From the NCBI GenBank assembly GCA_027065635.1, contig JAMONQ010000031.1, positions 1-18,166 of the forward strand: a DNA stretch of 18,166 nt, read 5' to 3'. Below the pieces are notes generated by a model. It had not been told where the DNA came from. It worked only from the letters and a program-made list of their open reading frames with translations, and made no database searches. Position numbers and translations under genes: made by a program. Source of the DNA: Campylobacterales bacterium (GTDB lineage: Bacteria; Campylobacterota; Campylobacteria; Campylobacterales; Hydrogenimonadaceae). Below, piece by piece: positions 6,867 through 13,409 of this stretch. Positions within the stretch are counted from its first letter, which is position 1. The number at the start of each line of letters is the position of its first letter.

Positions 6867-7892
6867 GTGAAAAAAAAGGTTCTGGTCGGTATGAGCGGTG
6901 GCGTAGACTCCACCGTTACCGCCAAACTTCTGCTCGATGAGGGGTACGAAGTGGAGGGAGTCTATATGAAACTCCACGACAAGCCCGGATACCACGAAGC
7001 CAATTTCGCGAAAGTGGAGCATGTAGCAGGGTATCTTGGAATCAAGGTTTCGATGCTCGACTTGTCGAAAGATTTCGATGAAGCGGTATACAGACCTTTC
7101 ATAGAGGGCTACAAGCAGGGGCTGACGCCGAATCCTTGCGCAAACTGCAACAGGCTCATAAAGTTCGGAAAGATGATGGAGTATGCCGACAGCATAGGAG
7201 CCGACTATATGGCGACAGGTCACTATGTACGTCACGACGGAGAGTATATAATAGAAGCCGAAGACGAGACCAAGGATCAGAGCTATTTTCTGTTCGATAT
7301 CGATAAGAGGATCATTCCTCGTCTCATCTTTCCTCTTGGAGAGTGGAGAAAAGAGGATGTAAAAAAGTACGCTTCGAAAATAGAAGCTCTCAAAAGTTTC
7401 GCGACCCAGAAGGAGTCGAGCGAAATCTGCTTCGTAGAGACCACCTATATAGATATTCTCAAGCAGCATACAGAGGTGGAGATGCCGGGAGAGGTTCTCG
7501 ATACCGAGGGGAATGTCATTGGCCACCACAAGGGCTATATGCACTATACGATAGGCAAACGCAGAGGCTTTTTCGTACGAGGCGCGCACGAGCCGCACTA
7601 CGTAAAGGAGATCAGACCGGAAACAAACCAGATAGTCGTATCGCGTCATGCGGATCTCGAGGTACGGCGAATCGCTCTAAAGAGGGTCAATCTGATGGAT
7701 TCGAAAAAGAGCTTCCGGTGCGATGTCAAGGTGCGCTATCGAACCAAAAGGGTTCCATGCAGAGTCGAAGTTACAGAAAGCGGAGGAGCCGTAGTGGAAC
7801 TGGATGAACCGGTATTTGGAGTTGCCGCGGGTCAGGCGGCCGTTTTTTATGACGGAAAGCGTCTTTTGGGCGGAGGATGGATAACGAAATAG
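6867..7892 (+). CDS. mnmA: tRNA-specific 2-thiouridylase MnmA
   Basis: 341 residues. Places sulfur on U34 of tRNA-Glu, -Gln and -Lys, using ATP to activate the base. The PP-loop SGGVDS is at 10-15. The two catalytic cysteines are in TPNPCANCN (Cys91) and SSEICFV (Cys188), with the same 97-residue spacing as in the E. coli enzyme from memory. Other family blocks are GHYVR and DETKDQSYFLF. GTG 6867 is chosen because of the AAGGAG six bases upstream and because MKKKVLVGMSGGVDS is the normal N-terminus; the frame is open for 15 more codons upstream without a good site. It is monocistronic, followed at once by a tRNA promoter. Confidence 0.97.
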   Translation: MKKKVLVGMSGGVDSTVTAKLLLDEGYEVEGVYMKLHDKPGYHEANFAKVEHVAGYLGIKVSMLDLSKDFDEAVYRPFIEGYKQGLTPNPCANCNRLIKFGKMMEYADSIGADYMATGHYVRHDGEYIIEAEDETKDQSYFLFDIDKRIIPRLIFPLGEWRKEDVKKYASKIEALKSFATQKESSEICFVETTYIDILKQHTEVEMPGEVLDTEGNVIGHHKGYMHYTIGKRRGFFVRGAHEPHYVKEIRPETNQIVVSRHADLEVRRIALKRVNLMDSKKSFRCDVKVRYRTKRVPCRVEVTESGGAVVELDEPVFGVAAGQAAVFYDGKRLLGGGWITK

Positions 7893-7893
7893 A

Positions 7894-7899
7894 TATAAT
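7894..7899 (+). promoter_or_regulatory. -10 box of the tRNA-Pro promoter
   Basis: GATATAATC directly after the mnmA stop, matching the GATATAAT type seen before prs and the helicase leader. A second weaker candidate (TATTAT at 7922-7927) sits closer to the tRNA. Between them is a small inverted repeat CTATTT/AAATAG. Confidence 0.55.
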
Positions 7900-7943
7900 C
7901 GCTATTTAAGAAAAATAGAGATATTATTCCATCCTGCATCTTT

Positions 7944-8020
7944 CGGGGTGTAGCGCAGCCTGGTAGCGCGCCTCGTTCGGGACGAGGAGGTCGAAGGTTC
8001 GAATCCTTTCACCCCGACCA
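7944..8020 (+). tRNA. tRNA-Pro (anticodon CGG), CCA encoded
   Basis: 77-base cloverleaf including CCA. The acceptor stem is CGGGGTG paired with CACCCCG, the D arm GCGC...GCGC, the anticodon stem CCTCG/CGAGG with loop TTCGGGA (anticodon CGG at 7978-7980, reads CCG), and the T arm AAGG-TTCGAAT-CCTT. No convincing terminator follows; only a short T-run (TTTTT) comes a few bases later. Confidence 0.97.
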
Positions 8021-8302
8021 TCGTTTTTGCCTACACAAGAGTTTTGTATATAAAAAGTAGTATAACTTCTTAACCGGTTCGCCGGACGGCTCACAGCGGC
8101 TTTTCTGTTGAAACCCTTCCTTCTGCCATCGTATTGAATCACCGATGAGCTTCGTATCGAGTGAGTCGACACTCTTCACGATATAGCACTGTATATAAGT
8201 TTTTCTACTCTCAGGATATCCTCTTTTTTGCACTTTTTATTGTTTGTCGGTCCCGAAAATATATAAGAATCAAACTTTTTTATCTGTCGGTCAACTTCTT
8301 TC
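8021..8302. other. Gene-free stretch between tRNA-Pro and the nickel operon
   Basis: I see no credible gene here. It holds small hairpins: CCGG-TTCG-CCGG at 8074-8085; a partly nested GCCG/CGGC (8081-8100) followed by TTTT, which might weakly terminate the tRNA transcript; and an imperfect palindrome at 8155-8183 (GAGTG/CACTC inside TATC/GATA). The 8-bp sequence TGTCGGTC occurs at 8245 and again at 8285, exactly 40 bp apart. The frames open on the minus strand include the antisense of the tRNA and look spurious. Confidence 0.6.
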
Positions 8303-8334
8303 ATCTAAAATATGAACCATCATTCACCGAAAGG
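8303..8334 (+). promoter_or_regulatory. Candidate promoter and RBS of the nickel-uptake operon
   Basis: CATCTAAAATATG gives a -10 candidate (TAAAAT 8306-8311); GAAAGG at 8329-8334 is a modest ribosome-binding site before ATG 8341. The inverted pair TGAA/TTCA around 8313-8326 overlaps the expected transcription start and could be an operator. I cannot match it to a NikR or Fur site with confidence. Confidence 0.4.
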
Positions 8335-8340
8335 TTGTTC

Positions 8341-9012
8341 ATGAAAAAGAGTCTGATTTTTTTCTTTCCGTTGATCCTTTTCGGTCACGATATATGGATA
8401 GAAAAAAAGGGGCAGGAGTATCGGCTCGAGTACGGCCATCTTTACCTGACACCTGAACACGGCGGCAAGAAGAGCATAGAGTACGACCCTGAAAAAATAG
8501 AAGAGATCGTTTGTAAAAGCGGGGAAGAGGTCAAAGAGATTGAAGCTCCCCGCACTTATCCTGTTGTAATAGACAGCAGGTGCGACGAGATTTTTGTATT
8601 TATGGACAACGGCTATTTCACGAAGACGCCTTACGGTACTAAAAATCTTCCCAAAAACGAAGTCAGGATGGCTCTTGAGAGCTGGAAGAGTATTGAAAGC
8701 GTAAAGAGGATAGAGAAAAACTCCAAAGAGCCGATCGGAAAAGGTCTGGAGATAGTTCTGCTCAACGATGTGAAAAAGGTTGGGGACAAAGCGAGGCTGC
8801 TTCTGCTTTTTGACGGCAGGCCGGTAGAAGGAGCCGTCGTGGCATATGGGGACAACCCAAGAGGTATGAGCGGCAGTGACGGAAGGGTAAATATAAAAAT
8901 CAGAAGAGAGGGGCTTCAAAATATCAAAGCGACAATGAGAAAGGGATGTGACGACGACAGATGTGACGAAATCGTTTATACGACAACGCTCAACATAGAG
9001 GTCGATAGATGA
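8341..9012 (+). CDS. nikK: DUF4198-type periplasmic protein, NikK-like nickel/cobalt uptake component
   Basis: 223 residues. Short signal peptide (KKS, hydrophobic LIFFFPLILFG) with likely cleavage after Gly15, so the mature protein starts HDIWIEKKG. This His-Asp-x-Trp start is typical of DUF4198 proteins found next to ECF nickel/cobalt transporters. The C-terminal third (RLLLLFDGRPVEGAVVAYGDNPRGMSGSDGRVNIKI, read in pieces) has the Ig-like, carboxypeptidase-regulatory look of the family. Four cysteines are present, two close together in a CDDDRC motif near the end. It is first in the six-gene operon and its stop overlaps the next start (ATGA). The role, metal capture or delivery in the periplasm, is inferred from family and context. 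Confidence 0.8.
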   Translation: MKKSLIFFFPLILFGHDIWIEKKGQEYRLEYGHLYLTPEHGGKKSIEYDPEKIEEIVCKSGEEVKEIEAPRTYPVVIDSRCDEIFVFMDNGYFTKTPYGTKNLPKNEVRMALESWKSIESVKRIEKNSKEPIGKGLEIVLLNDVKKVGDKARLLLLFDGRPVEGAVVAYGDNPRGMSGSDGRVNIKIRREGLQNIKATMRKGCDDDRCDEIVYTTTLNIEVDR

Positions 9013-9425
9013 AAAGAGTATTGATTCTGTCACTTTTTGCACTATCGCTTTTTGCACACGATCTGCACCATGAAGTTCATAATCGAAAAGCTGTCGTGGT
9101 TACGTTCTCTTTTGGAGGAGAGAGTGACTTTTCATACCAGCCATATGAAGTATACGCGCCAAAAAGCGACATACCTTTTTCGGTAGGCAGGAGCGACAAA
9201 CTATCGAGGGTAGTGTTCGTACCGGACAGAGAGGGAGAGTGGAGAGTGAAAATCGTGAGTGAAGACGGACATGGCGCGCAAATCGGTGTCACAGTGGACA
9301 ATGCGGCCGTTGTGAAGGGGTATTCGCAGAGCTTTTTTGAAAAGTTCCAAAAGATTTTTGCAGGAGTTGCGTTGATTTTTGGAATATTTGGAGTTTTAAC
9401 CATGATAAAAAGGAGGAGTAATTGA
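9009..9425 (+). CDS. nikL: His-rich membrane-anchored NikL-like component
   Basis: 138 residues. The signal peptide ends LSLFA (cleavage after Ala16), giving a mature N-terminus with four histidines in eight residues (HDLHHEVH). An extracytoplasmic beta-rich domain follows (about 25-105, including PFSVGRSDKLSRVVFVPDR read loosely), then a single C-terminal membrane helix (about 113-133) and a short basic tail KRRSN. This matches the plan of NikL/CbiN-type accessory subunits: two hydrophobic ends around a periplasmic domain that helps load metal onto NikM. If the signal is not cleaved, it would be a two-TM protein. It overlaps genes on both sides by four bases. Confidence 0.75.
   Translation: MKRVLILSLFALSLFAHDLHHEVHNRKAVVVTFSFGGESDFSYQPYEVYAPKSDIPFSVGRSDKLSRVVFVPDREGEWRVKIVSEDGHGAQIGVTVDNAAVVKGYSQSFFEKFQKIFAGVALIFGIFGVLTMIKRRSN
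9410..9417 (+). promoter_or_regulatory. Strong RBS supporting a TTG start
   Basis: AAGGAGGA ends four bases before the TTG at 9422. No ATG or GTG in frame is near, and the TTG is followed by a normal signal peptide, so the non-standard start is well supported. Confidence 0.75.
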
Positions 9426-10396
9426 AAAAGCTTTTGGTATCTACCGCATTGAGTGCGATTTCGCTTTTTGCGCATCATGGAGTCGCTTCGCCCGGAGTTG
9501 TAGGACTCGAGGGACCGGGAGCGCCTGTCGAGACTACGAGCTCCGCGACACTGCCTGAAGGAAAGTTTCTGGCCTATATGAAGCTCGATTACGCTTCGTA
9601 TGAAAAGTTCACACCGGTAATAGATGAAGAGACAGATGAGAGTTATTACTGGATGTATGGGCTTGGGTATGGATTTACGTCATATTTCAGCGGATATGTT
9701 TTTTCGCCTTACTATACAAAAAGGCTTGAAAACTCGGAGGAGACAAGCGGCTTTCACGATATTAATCTCATGGGTGTGGTAGGGTTCAAATATGATGAAG
9801 GCTTTATGCTCGTACCCGCCGGTGAAAGTCTCGACGATCTTGAAGAGTGGCATTTTACGGCTTTTTTGAACATCTCTTTGCCTACCGGGAACAGTGAGCT
9901 GAAGAAAGCCGACGGCACCCTCTATGACGCCGGTATGCAGCTTAGTTTCGGAGGACCTTCTTTCATGGCCGGAGTGAGTGCGACAAGATGGTTCGGAAAC
10001 GAGTGGACATTCGTGGCCGACTCGTCATACAACACTTTTACGGAGCACACATACAGTGACGGAACGAGAGTGAAGTTTGCCGACGAGATCAGAGTCAACA
10101 CCGCCTTGACATACAGACTTTATGTAAATACGAAAAAGAGGCTGAGAATAGATACGAATCTCGAAGCCAATTACCTGCATCTCGGACGTGATGAAGAAAA
10201 CGGTATACCGCAGAAGGCTACAGGCGGAGATATTTTGTACAATACGGCCGGCTTCAGGATCTTTTACAACAATGTCAGTGCGGCGCTCGGGCTGAAAGTT
10301 CCCGTATGGACCCGGCTCAACGAAGAGGATTTGCAGCAGGGCAGCGAAGGAAAAGAGAAGTACAGGGTGATATTCAGTTTCTCTTCTCTCTTTTAG
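9422..10396 (+). CDS. Outer-membrane beta-barrel protein in the nickel-uptake operon
   Basis: 324 residues, TTG start. The signal peptide ends AISLFA (cleavage after Ala17) and the mature chain begins HHGVASPGVVG. The rest is a run of alternating hydrophobic/aromatic strands (YFSGYVFSPYY, WTFVADSSYNTF, YNTAGFRIFYNN) and ends in a terminal Phe (RVIFSFSSLF), the BAM-dependent barrel signature. It resembles the broad PF13557-like transporter barrels; no TonB box or plug domain is seen, so it looks like a passive channel. Being between nikL and nikM with an 8-base gap to the latter, it probably lets nickel or cobalt, or a chelate, through the outer membrane. Substrate is inferred only from context. 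Confidence 0.8.
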   Translation: MKKLLVSTALSAISLFAHHGVASPGVVGLEGPGAPVETTSSATLPEGKFLAYMKLDYASYEKFTPVIDEETDESYYWMYGLGYGFTSYFSGYVFSPYYTKRLENSEETSGFHDINLMGVVGFKYDEGFMLVPAGESLDDLEEWHFTAFLNISLPTGNSELKKADGTLYDAGMQLSFGGPSFMAGVSATRWFGNEWTFVADSSYNTFTEHTYSDGTRVKFADEIRVNTALTYRLYVNTKKRLRIDTNLEANYLHLGRDEENGIPQKATGGDILYNTAGFRIFYNNVSAALGLKVPVWTRLNEEDLQQGSEGKEKYRVIFSFSSLF

Positions 10397-10404
10397 GAGG
10401 ATAT

Positions 10405-11049
10405 ATGCATATACCTGACGGTTTCATTTCGCCGGTTACCTATATCCCCGCATATGTTGCGACGGTTGCGTTGTGGTATGCGGCTTTCGGCGAGACGAAG
10501 CTCGAGAGTGAAAGAGTCTCGTTCCTGGCGGCTCTTTCGGCTCTGAGCTTCGTTTTGATGATGATTGCCATACCTCTTCCCGGAGGAACGTCGGCACACC
10601 TGAGCGGTGTCGCTCTGCTGAGCATAGTATTCGGTCCCTGGCTCGGGTTTGCGGCCGTATCCGTCGTAGTGGTCATAGAGGCTCTCTTTTTCGGCGAAGG
10701 CGGAGTGACCACTCTGGGGATAAACGCTTTCGCTATCGGCTTTATAGGCTCTTTCAGCGCATATTATATCTACAGATTTTTGAAAGATGTGAATGAAAAA
10801 GCGGCACTCTTTCTTGCCGGCTGGTTCGGAATGAACATGCCGGCACTTTTCCTTGCCGTTGTATTGGGATTGCAGCCTCTTGTAGCGTCGGTGGAGGGGA
10901 AGCCGCTCTTTTTTCCGTTCGATATCGAAACGACTCTTACGGCATTGATGATACCCCATGCGCTGATAGGTATCGCGGAGGGGGTGGTCACTCTTTTTCT
11001 ATACAGGTTTTTAAGGGAGAACTTCAGGGTGGTTTTCGATGAAAGATAG
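10405..11049 (+). CDS. nikM: ECF-type nickel/cobalt transporter, substrate-binding S component NikM/CbiM
   Basis: 214-residue integral membrane protein with about six helices. Starts MHIPDG, the invariant CbiM/NikM N-terminus whose amino group and His2 bind the metal, with a further His65 in GGTSAHLSG (equivalent to the loop His that completes the square-planar site). Other conserved blocks are ALFFGEGGVTTLGINAF and IPHALIGIAEG. RBS AGGAGG lies a few bases upstream of the ATG at 10405. It overlaps nikQ by 11 bases. CbiM (cobalt) and NikM (nickel) cannot be told apart with certainty; the nikK/nikL-like neighbours and the lack of cobalamin genes favour nickel. Confidence 0.92.
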   Translation: MHIPDGFISPVTYIPAYVATVALWYAAFGETKLESERVSFLAALSALSFVLMMIAIPLPGGTSAHLSGVALLSIVFGPWLGFAAVSVVVVIEALFFGEGGVTTLGINAFAIGFIGSFSAYYIYRFLKDVNEKAALFLAGWFGMNMPALFLAVVLGLQPLVASVEGKPLFFPFDIETTLTALMIPHALIGIAEGVVTLFLYRFLRENFRVVFDER

Positions 11050-11584
11050 GGTGATCTTTTTCTTATATCTGGCCTCTCTTCTCGTTTTTACATCCATACA
11101 CGACGAGATTTTGCTTCTTTGTGCTCTGATTGTGCTTTTTCTCTTTTCAGGAGACAGCCTTGTATATTTGCTTAAAAGGACACTCAAATCGATCGTCGCC
11201 TTTACTTCGGTTGTATCTGTGTCGTACCTTGCAGCCGGTTTTTTCCAAGCCGTAGAGTACGATTTTTTGATTCTTTTCAACATCAGAGTCTTTCTTCTGA
11301 CATATATGACCTTCTTTGTTTTCGAGAGGATAAATATATTCAAGGCGCTATCTTTTTCAAAAAGGCTCTCTTGGCTGGTTGCACTATCTTTTTCCCAGAT
11401 AAATATATACAGAAGAAGTTTTCTGGAGTTTTGGATGGGGCTGATGTCGAGGCAGCCTGTTTTGAGCTATGCCAATTGGCTCAAGTCCGTAAAATCGGTC
11501 ACCCTCTTTTTTATGAACAAGACGCTATACAGCAGTCGCGACATTTCAGCGGGTATGAAGAGCAGAGGATTTTTTGATGATTGA
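11039..11584 (+). CDS. nikQ: ECF transporter transmembrane T component NikQ/CbiQ (short form)
   Basis: 181 residues, against roughly 220-260 for most CbiQ/NikQ proteins. Hydrophobic segments occupy the first ~100 residues. The cytoplasmic coupling helices include MSRQPV and a C-terminal SAGMKSRGFF, the latter matching the xRG coupling motif that seats in the ATPase groove. It links substrate binding by NikM to ATP hydrolysis by NikO. Reading frame and start (ATG 11039, inside nikM) look intact, so the shortness is not an obvious truncation. It overlaps nikO by eight bases from ATG 11577. Confidence 0.85.
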   Translation: MKDRVIFFLYLASLLVFTSIHDEILLLCALIVLFLFSGDSLVYLLKRTLKSIVAFTSVVSVSYLAAGFFQAVEYDFLILFNIRVFLLTYMTFFVFERINIFKALSFSKRLSWLVALSFSQINIYRRSFLEFWMGLMSRQPVLSYANWLKSVKSVTLFFMNKTLYSSRDISAGMKSRGFFDD

Positions 11585-12308
11585 AGTTGAAAACCTCTAT
11601 TTCGACTATACCGACTTCAAGGGAGAAAAAATAGAGCTTCTCAAAGATATCTCTTTCAAAATAGAGAGCAAAGAGAGAGTAGTGCTTCTGGGAGTGAACG
11701 GAAGCGGGAAGTCCACCCTTCTTAAAATCCTCAACGCTCTCGTTTTTCCAAAAAGGGGCAGCTATATCTATAAAGGCATGCGAATAAGAAAAAGGGGCTT
11801 CAAAAAGATTTCACGCAGTTTCAGAAAAGATATCTCTTTTTTGATGCAAGATCCCAATATGCTGCTTTTCAACGCAACGGTCAGGGAGGAGATCGAGTTT
11901 GGTCTAAGAGAGTTCGGCTTCGATGATATCGAAAAAAGAGTTGAAGAGACGGCAAAGAGATTCGGACTGGAAAAATATCTGGAGACTCCGCCTTTTTATT
12001 TGAGCGGAGGAGAAAAACAGAGAGTGGCTCTCGCTTCGCTCGTTGCGATAGAGCCTGAAGTACTCTTGATGGATGAGCCTTCGGCAAACCTCGATCCTCC
12101 GACTACCGAATGGTTGATGGATCTGCTAAGAGAGCTCGATATTACCACCGTCATATCCACACACAATCTCGCTCTCGCGCAAAAGTTCGGAGATAGAGCT
12201 CTGGTGCTTTCCGATAATCATACACTACTGTTCGACGGGCTTTTGAAGGAGTTTTTGAAAAACGAGGAGTTGATGGGGGAGGCGAAGCTTCTTCATCGGT
12301 ACGGGTAG
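11577..12308 (+). CDS. nikO: ECF transporter ATPase NikO/CbiO
   Basis: 243-residue ABC ATPase: Walker A GVNGSGKST, Q-loop FLMQDPNMLLF, signature LSGGEKQRVA, Walker B VLLMDEPSANLDP, and H-loop STHN. The QDP after the Q-loop is typical of the CbiO/EcfA group. It drives metal import by NikM-NikQ at the inner membrane. ATG 11577 is preferred; a TTG one codon upstream is also possible. Last gene of the operon. Confidence 0.95.
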   Translation: MIEVENLYFDYTDFKGEKIELLKDISFKIESKERVVLLGVNGSGKSTLLKILNALVFPKRGSYIYKGMRIRKRGFKKISRSFRKDISFLMQDPNMLLFNATVREEIEFGLREFGFDDIEKRVEETAKRFGLEKYLETPPFYLSGGEKQRVALASLVAIEPEVLLMDEPSANLDPPTTEWLMDLLRELDITTVISTHNLALAQKFGDRALVLSDNHTLLFDGLLKEFLKNEELMGEAKLLHRYG

Positions 12309-12337
12309 TGACGCAGCGGCCAGGCATATTTGAATAC

Positions 12338-12374
12338 TCACGATTCGCCCAAACCGTACTCGTGATCCGTTTTT
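12338..12374 (+). terminator. Weak candidate terminator after the nickel operon
   Basis: TCACGA (12338-12343) pairs with TCGTGA (12360-12365) around a 16-base loop, followed five bases later by TTTTT. The stem is short and the loop long, so this is only a possibility. Confidence 0.3.
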
Positions 12375-12400
12375 GCGGTCTTAATCTCTGCCTTTTGAAG

Positions 12401-12413
12401 ATTTGGATATAAT
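12401..12413 (+). promoter_or_regulatory. prs promoter (-10 region)
   Basis: ATTTGGATATAAT followed by TGCGCC; the -10 is TATAAT at 12408-12413. No -35 consensus is apparent, as usual for housekeeping promoters of this group. A start near 12420 leaves a ~25-base leader with GAAGG at 12431-12435 before ATG 12446. Confidence 0.65.
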
Positions 12414-12445
12414 TGCGCCAATTTTATGGTGAAGGTATTACGAAT

Positions 12446-13375
12446 ATGCGTGGATATAAGATTTTTGCGGGAACAGCTTCGGAGTCGTTTGCCGCAGAGG
12501 TGAGCAAATATCTCGACGCACCGCTCGGCGGTGCCAACATAAGCCGTTTCAGTGACGGAGAGATCGGGTGTCAGATCAGCGAGAGCGTAAGAGGGCGCGA
12601 TGTCTTTATCGTTCAGTCTACCGGTGCTCCGTCAAACGACAACCTGATGGAACTACTCATCATGACGGATGCGCTGCGAAGAAGTTCTGCGCGCTCGATT
12701 ACGGCGGTGGTCCCCTATTTCGGCTACGCGAGACAGGATCGCAAAGCGGCTCCGAGGGTTCCGATCACTGCGAAACTGGTCGCCAACCTTATCCAGACCG
12801 CTGGAGTGGATCGTGTCGTCACGATGGACCTGCATGCCGGGCAGATCCAGGGATTTTTCGATATCCCTGTGGACAATCTTTACGGTGCGATACTCTTCAT
12901 CAACCATATAAAAGCGAAAAATCTCGAGGATCTGATAGTGGCGAGCCCCGATATCGGCGGAGTCGCCCGCGCCCGCTATTTCGCCAAGCGTCTTGGAGTC
13001 GATATGGCGATTGTGGATAAGCGCAGAGAGAAGGCTAACGAGTCGGAAGTCATGAATATCATAGGTGATGTCGAGGGGAAAAACGTCGTTCTCGTCGACG
13101 ATATGATAGATACGGCCGGAACGATCGTAAAAGGTGCCGCCGCCCTCAAGGAGCACGGAGCGAAGAGTGTAGTCGCATGCTGTACCCACCCGGTGCTTAG
13201 CGGTCCGGCGTACGATCGCCTACGTGAAGGCGATCTCGACGAGCTTATCGTATCCGATACGCTGCCTCTGAAAGAGTCGTGCGACAAGATTACGGTTCTG
13301 CCCGCGGCACCTATCTTTGCCGAAGTGATCAGGCGAGTCTACCACAACGAGAGCGTAAACTCGCTCTTTTCATGA
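12446..13375 (+). CDS. prs: Ribose-phosphate pyrophosphokinase (PRPP synthase)
   Basis: 309 residues, normal length. Makes PRPP from ribose 5-phosphate and ATP for nucleotide, His and Trp synthesis. Visible blocks: RGYKIFAGTAS at the N-terminus, FSDGEI, PYFGYARQDRK (ATP-binding flexible region), MDLHAGQIQGFFDIPVDNL, and the PRPP loop VVLVDDMIDTAGTI. ATG 12446 gives the standard start; 11 additional in-frame codons upstream would begin inside the promoter. lepA follows after 34 bases. Confidence 0.97.
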   Translation: MRGYKIFAGTASESFAAEVSKYLDAPLGGANISRFSDGEIGCQISESVRGRDVFIVQSTGAPSNDNLMELLIMTDALRRSSARSITAVVPYFGYARQDRKAAPRVPITAKLVANLIQTAGVDRVVTMDLHAGQIQGFFDIPVDNLYGAILFINHIKAKNLEDLIVASPDIGGVARARYFAKRLGVDMAIVDKRREKANESEVMNIIGDVEGKNVVLVDDMIDTAGTIVKGAAALKEHGAKSVVACCTHPVLSGPAYDRLREGDLDELIVSDTLPLKESCDKITVLPAAPIFAEVIRRVYHNESVNSLFS

Positions 13376-13409
13376 AAGAAGAACGCTAAAAACCATATGA
13401 AGGCATAAT

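Noticed and set aside
7924..8172. Minus-strand frame ending in GERIRTFDLLVPNE
   Set aside because: This peptide is the well-known false gene produced by translating the antisense of a tRNA; it overlaps tRNA-Pro completely.
8009..8233. Minus-strand 74-codon frame covering part of the tRNA and the gap after it
   Set aside because: No start signal or known domain, and it runs into the antisense of the tRNA; could be a remnant but nothing supports it.
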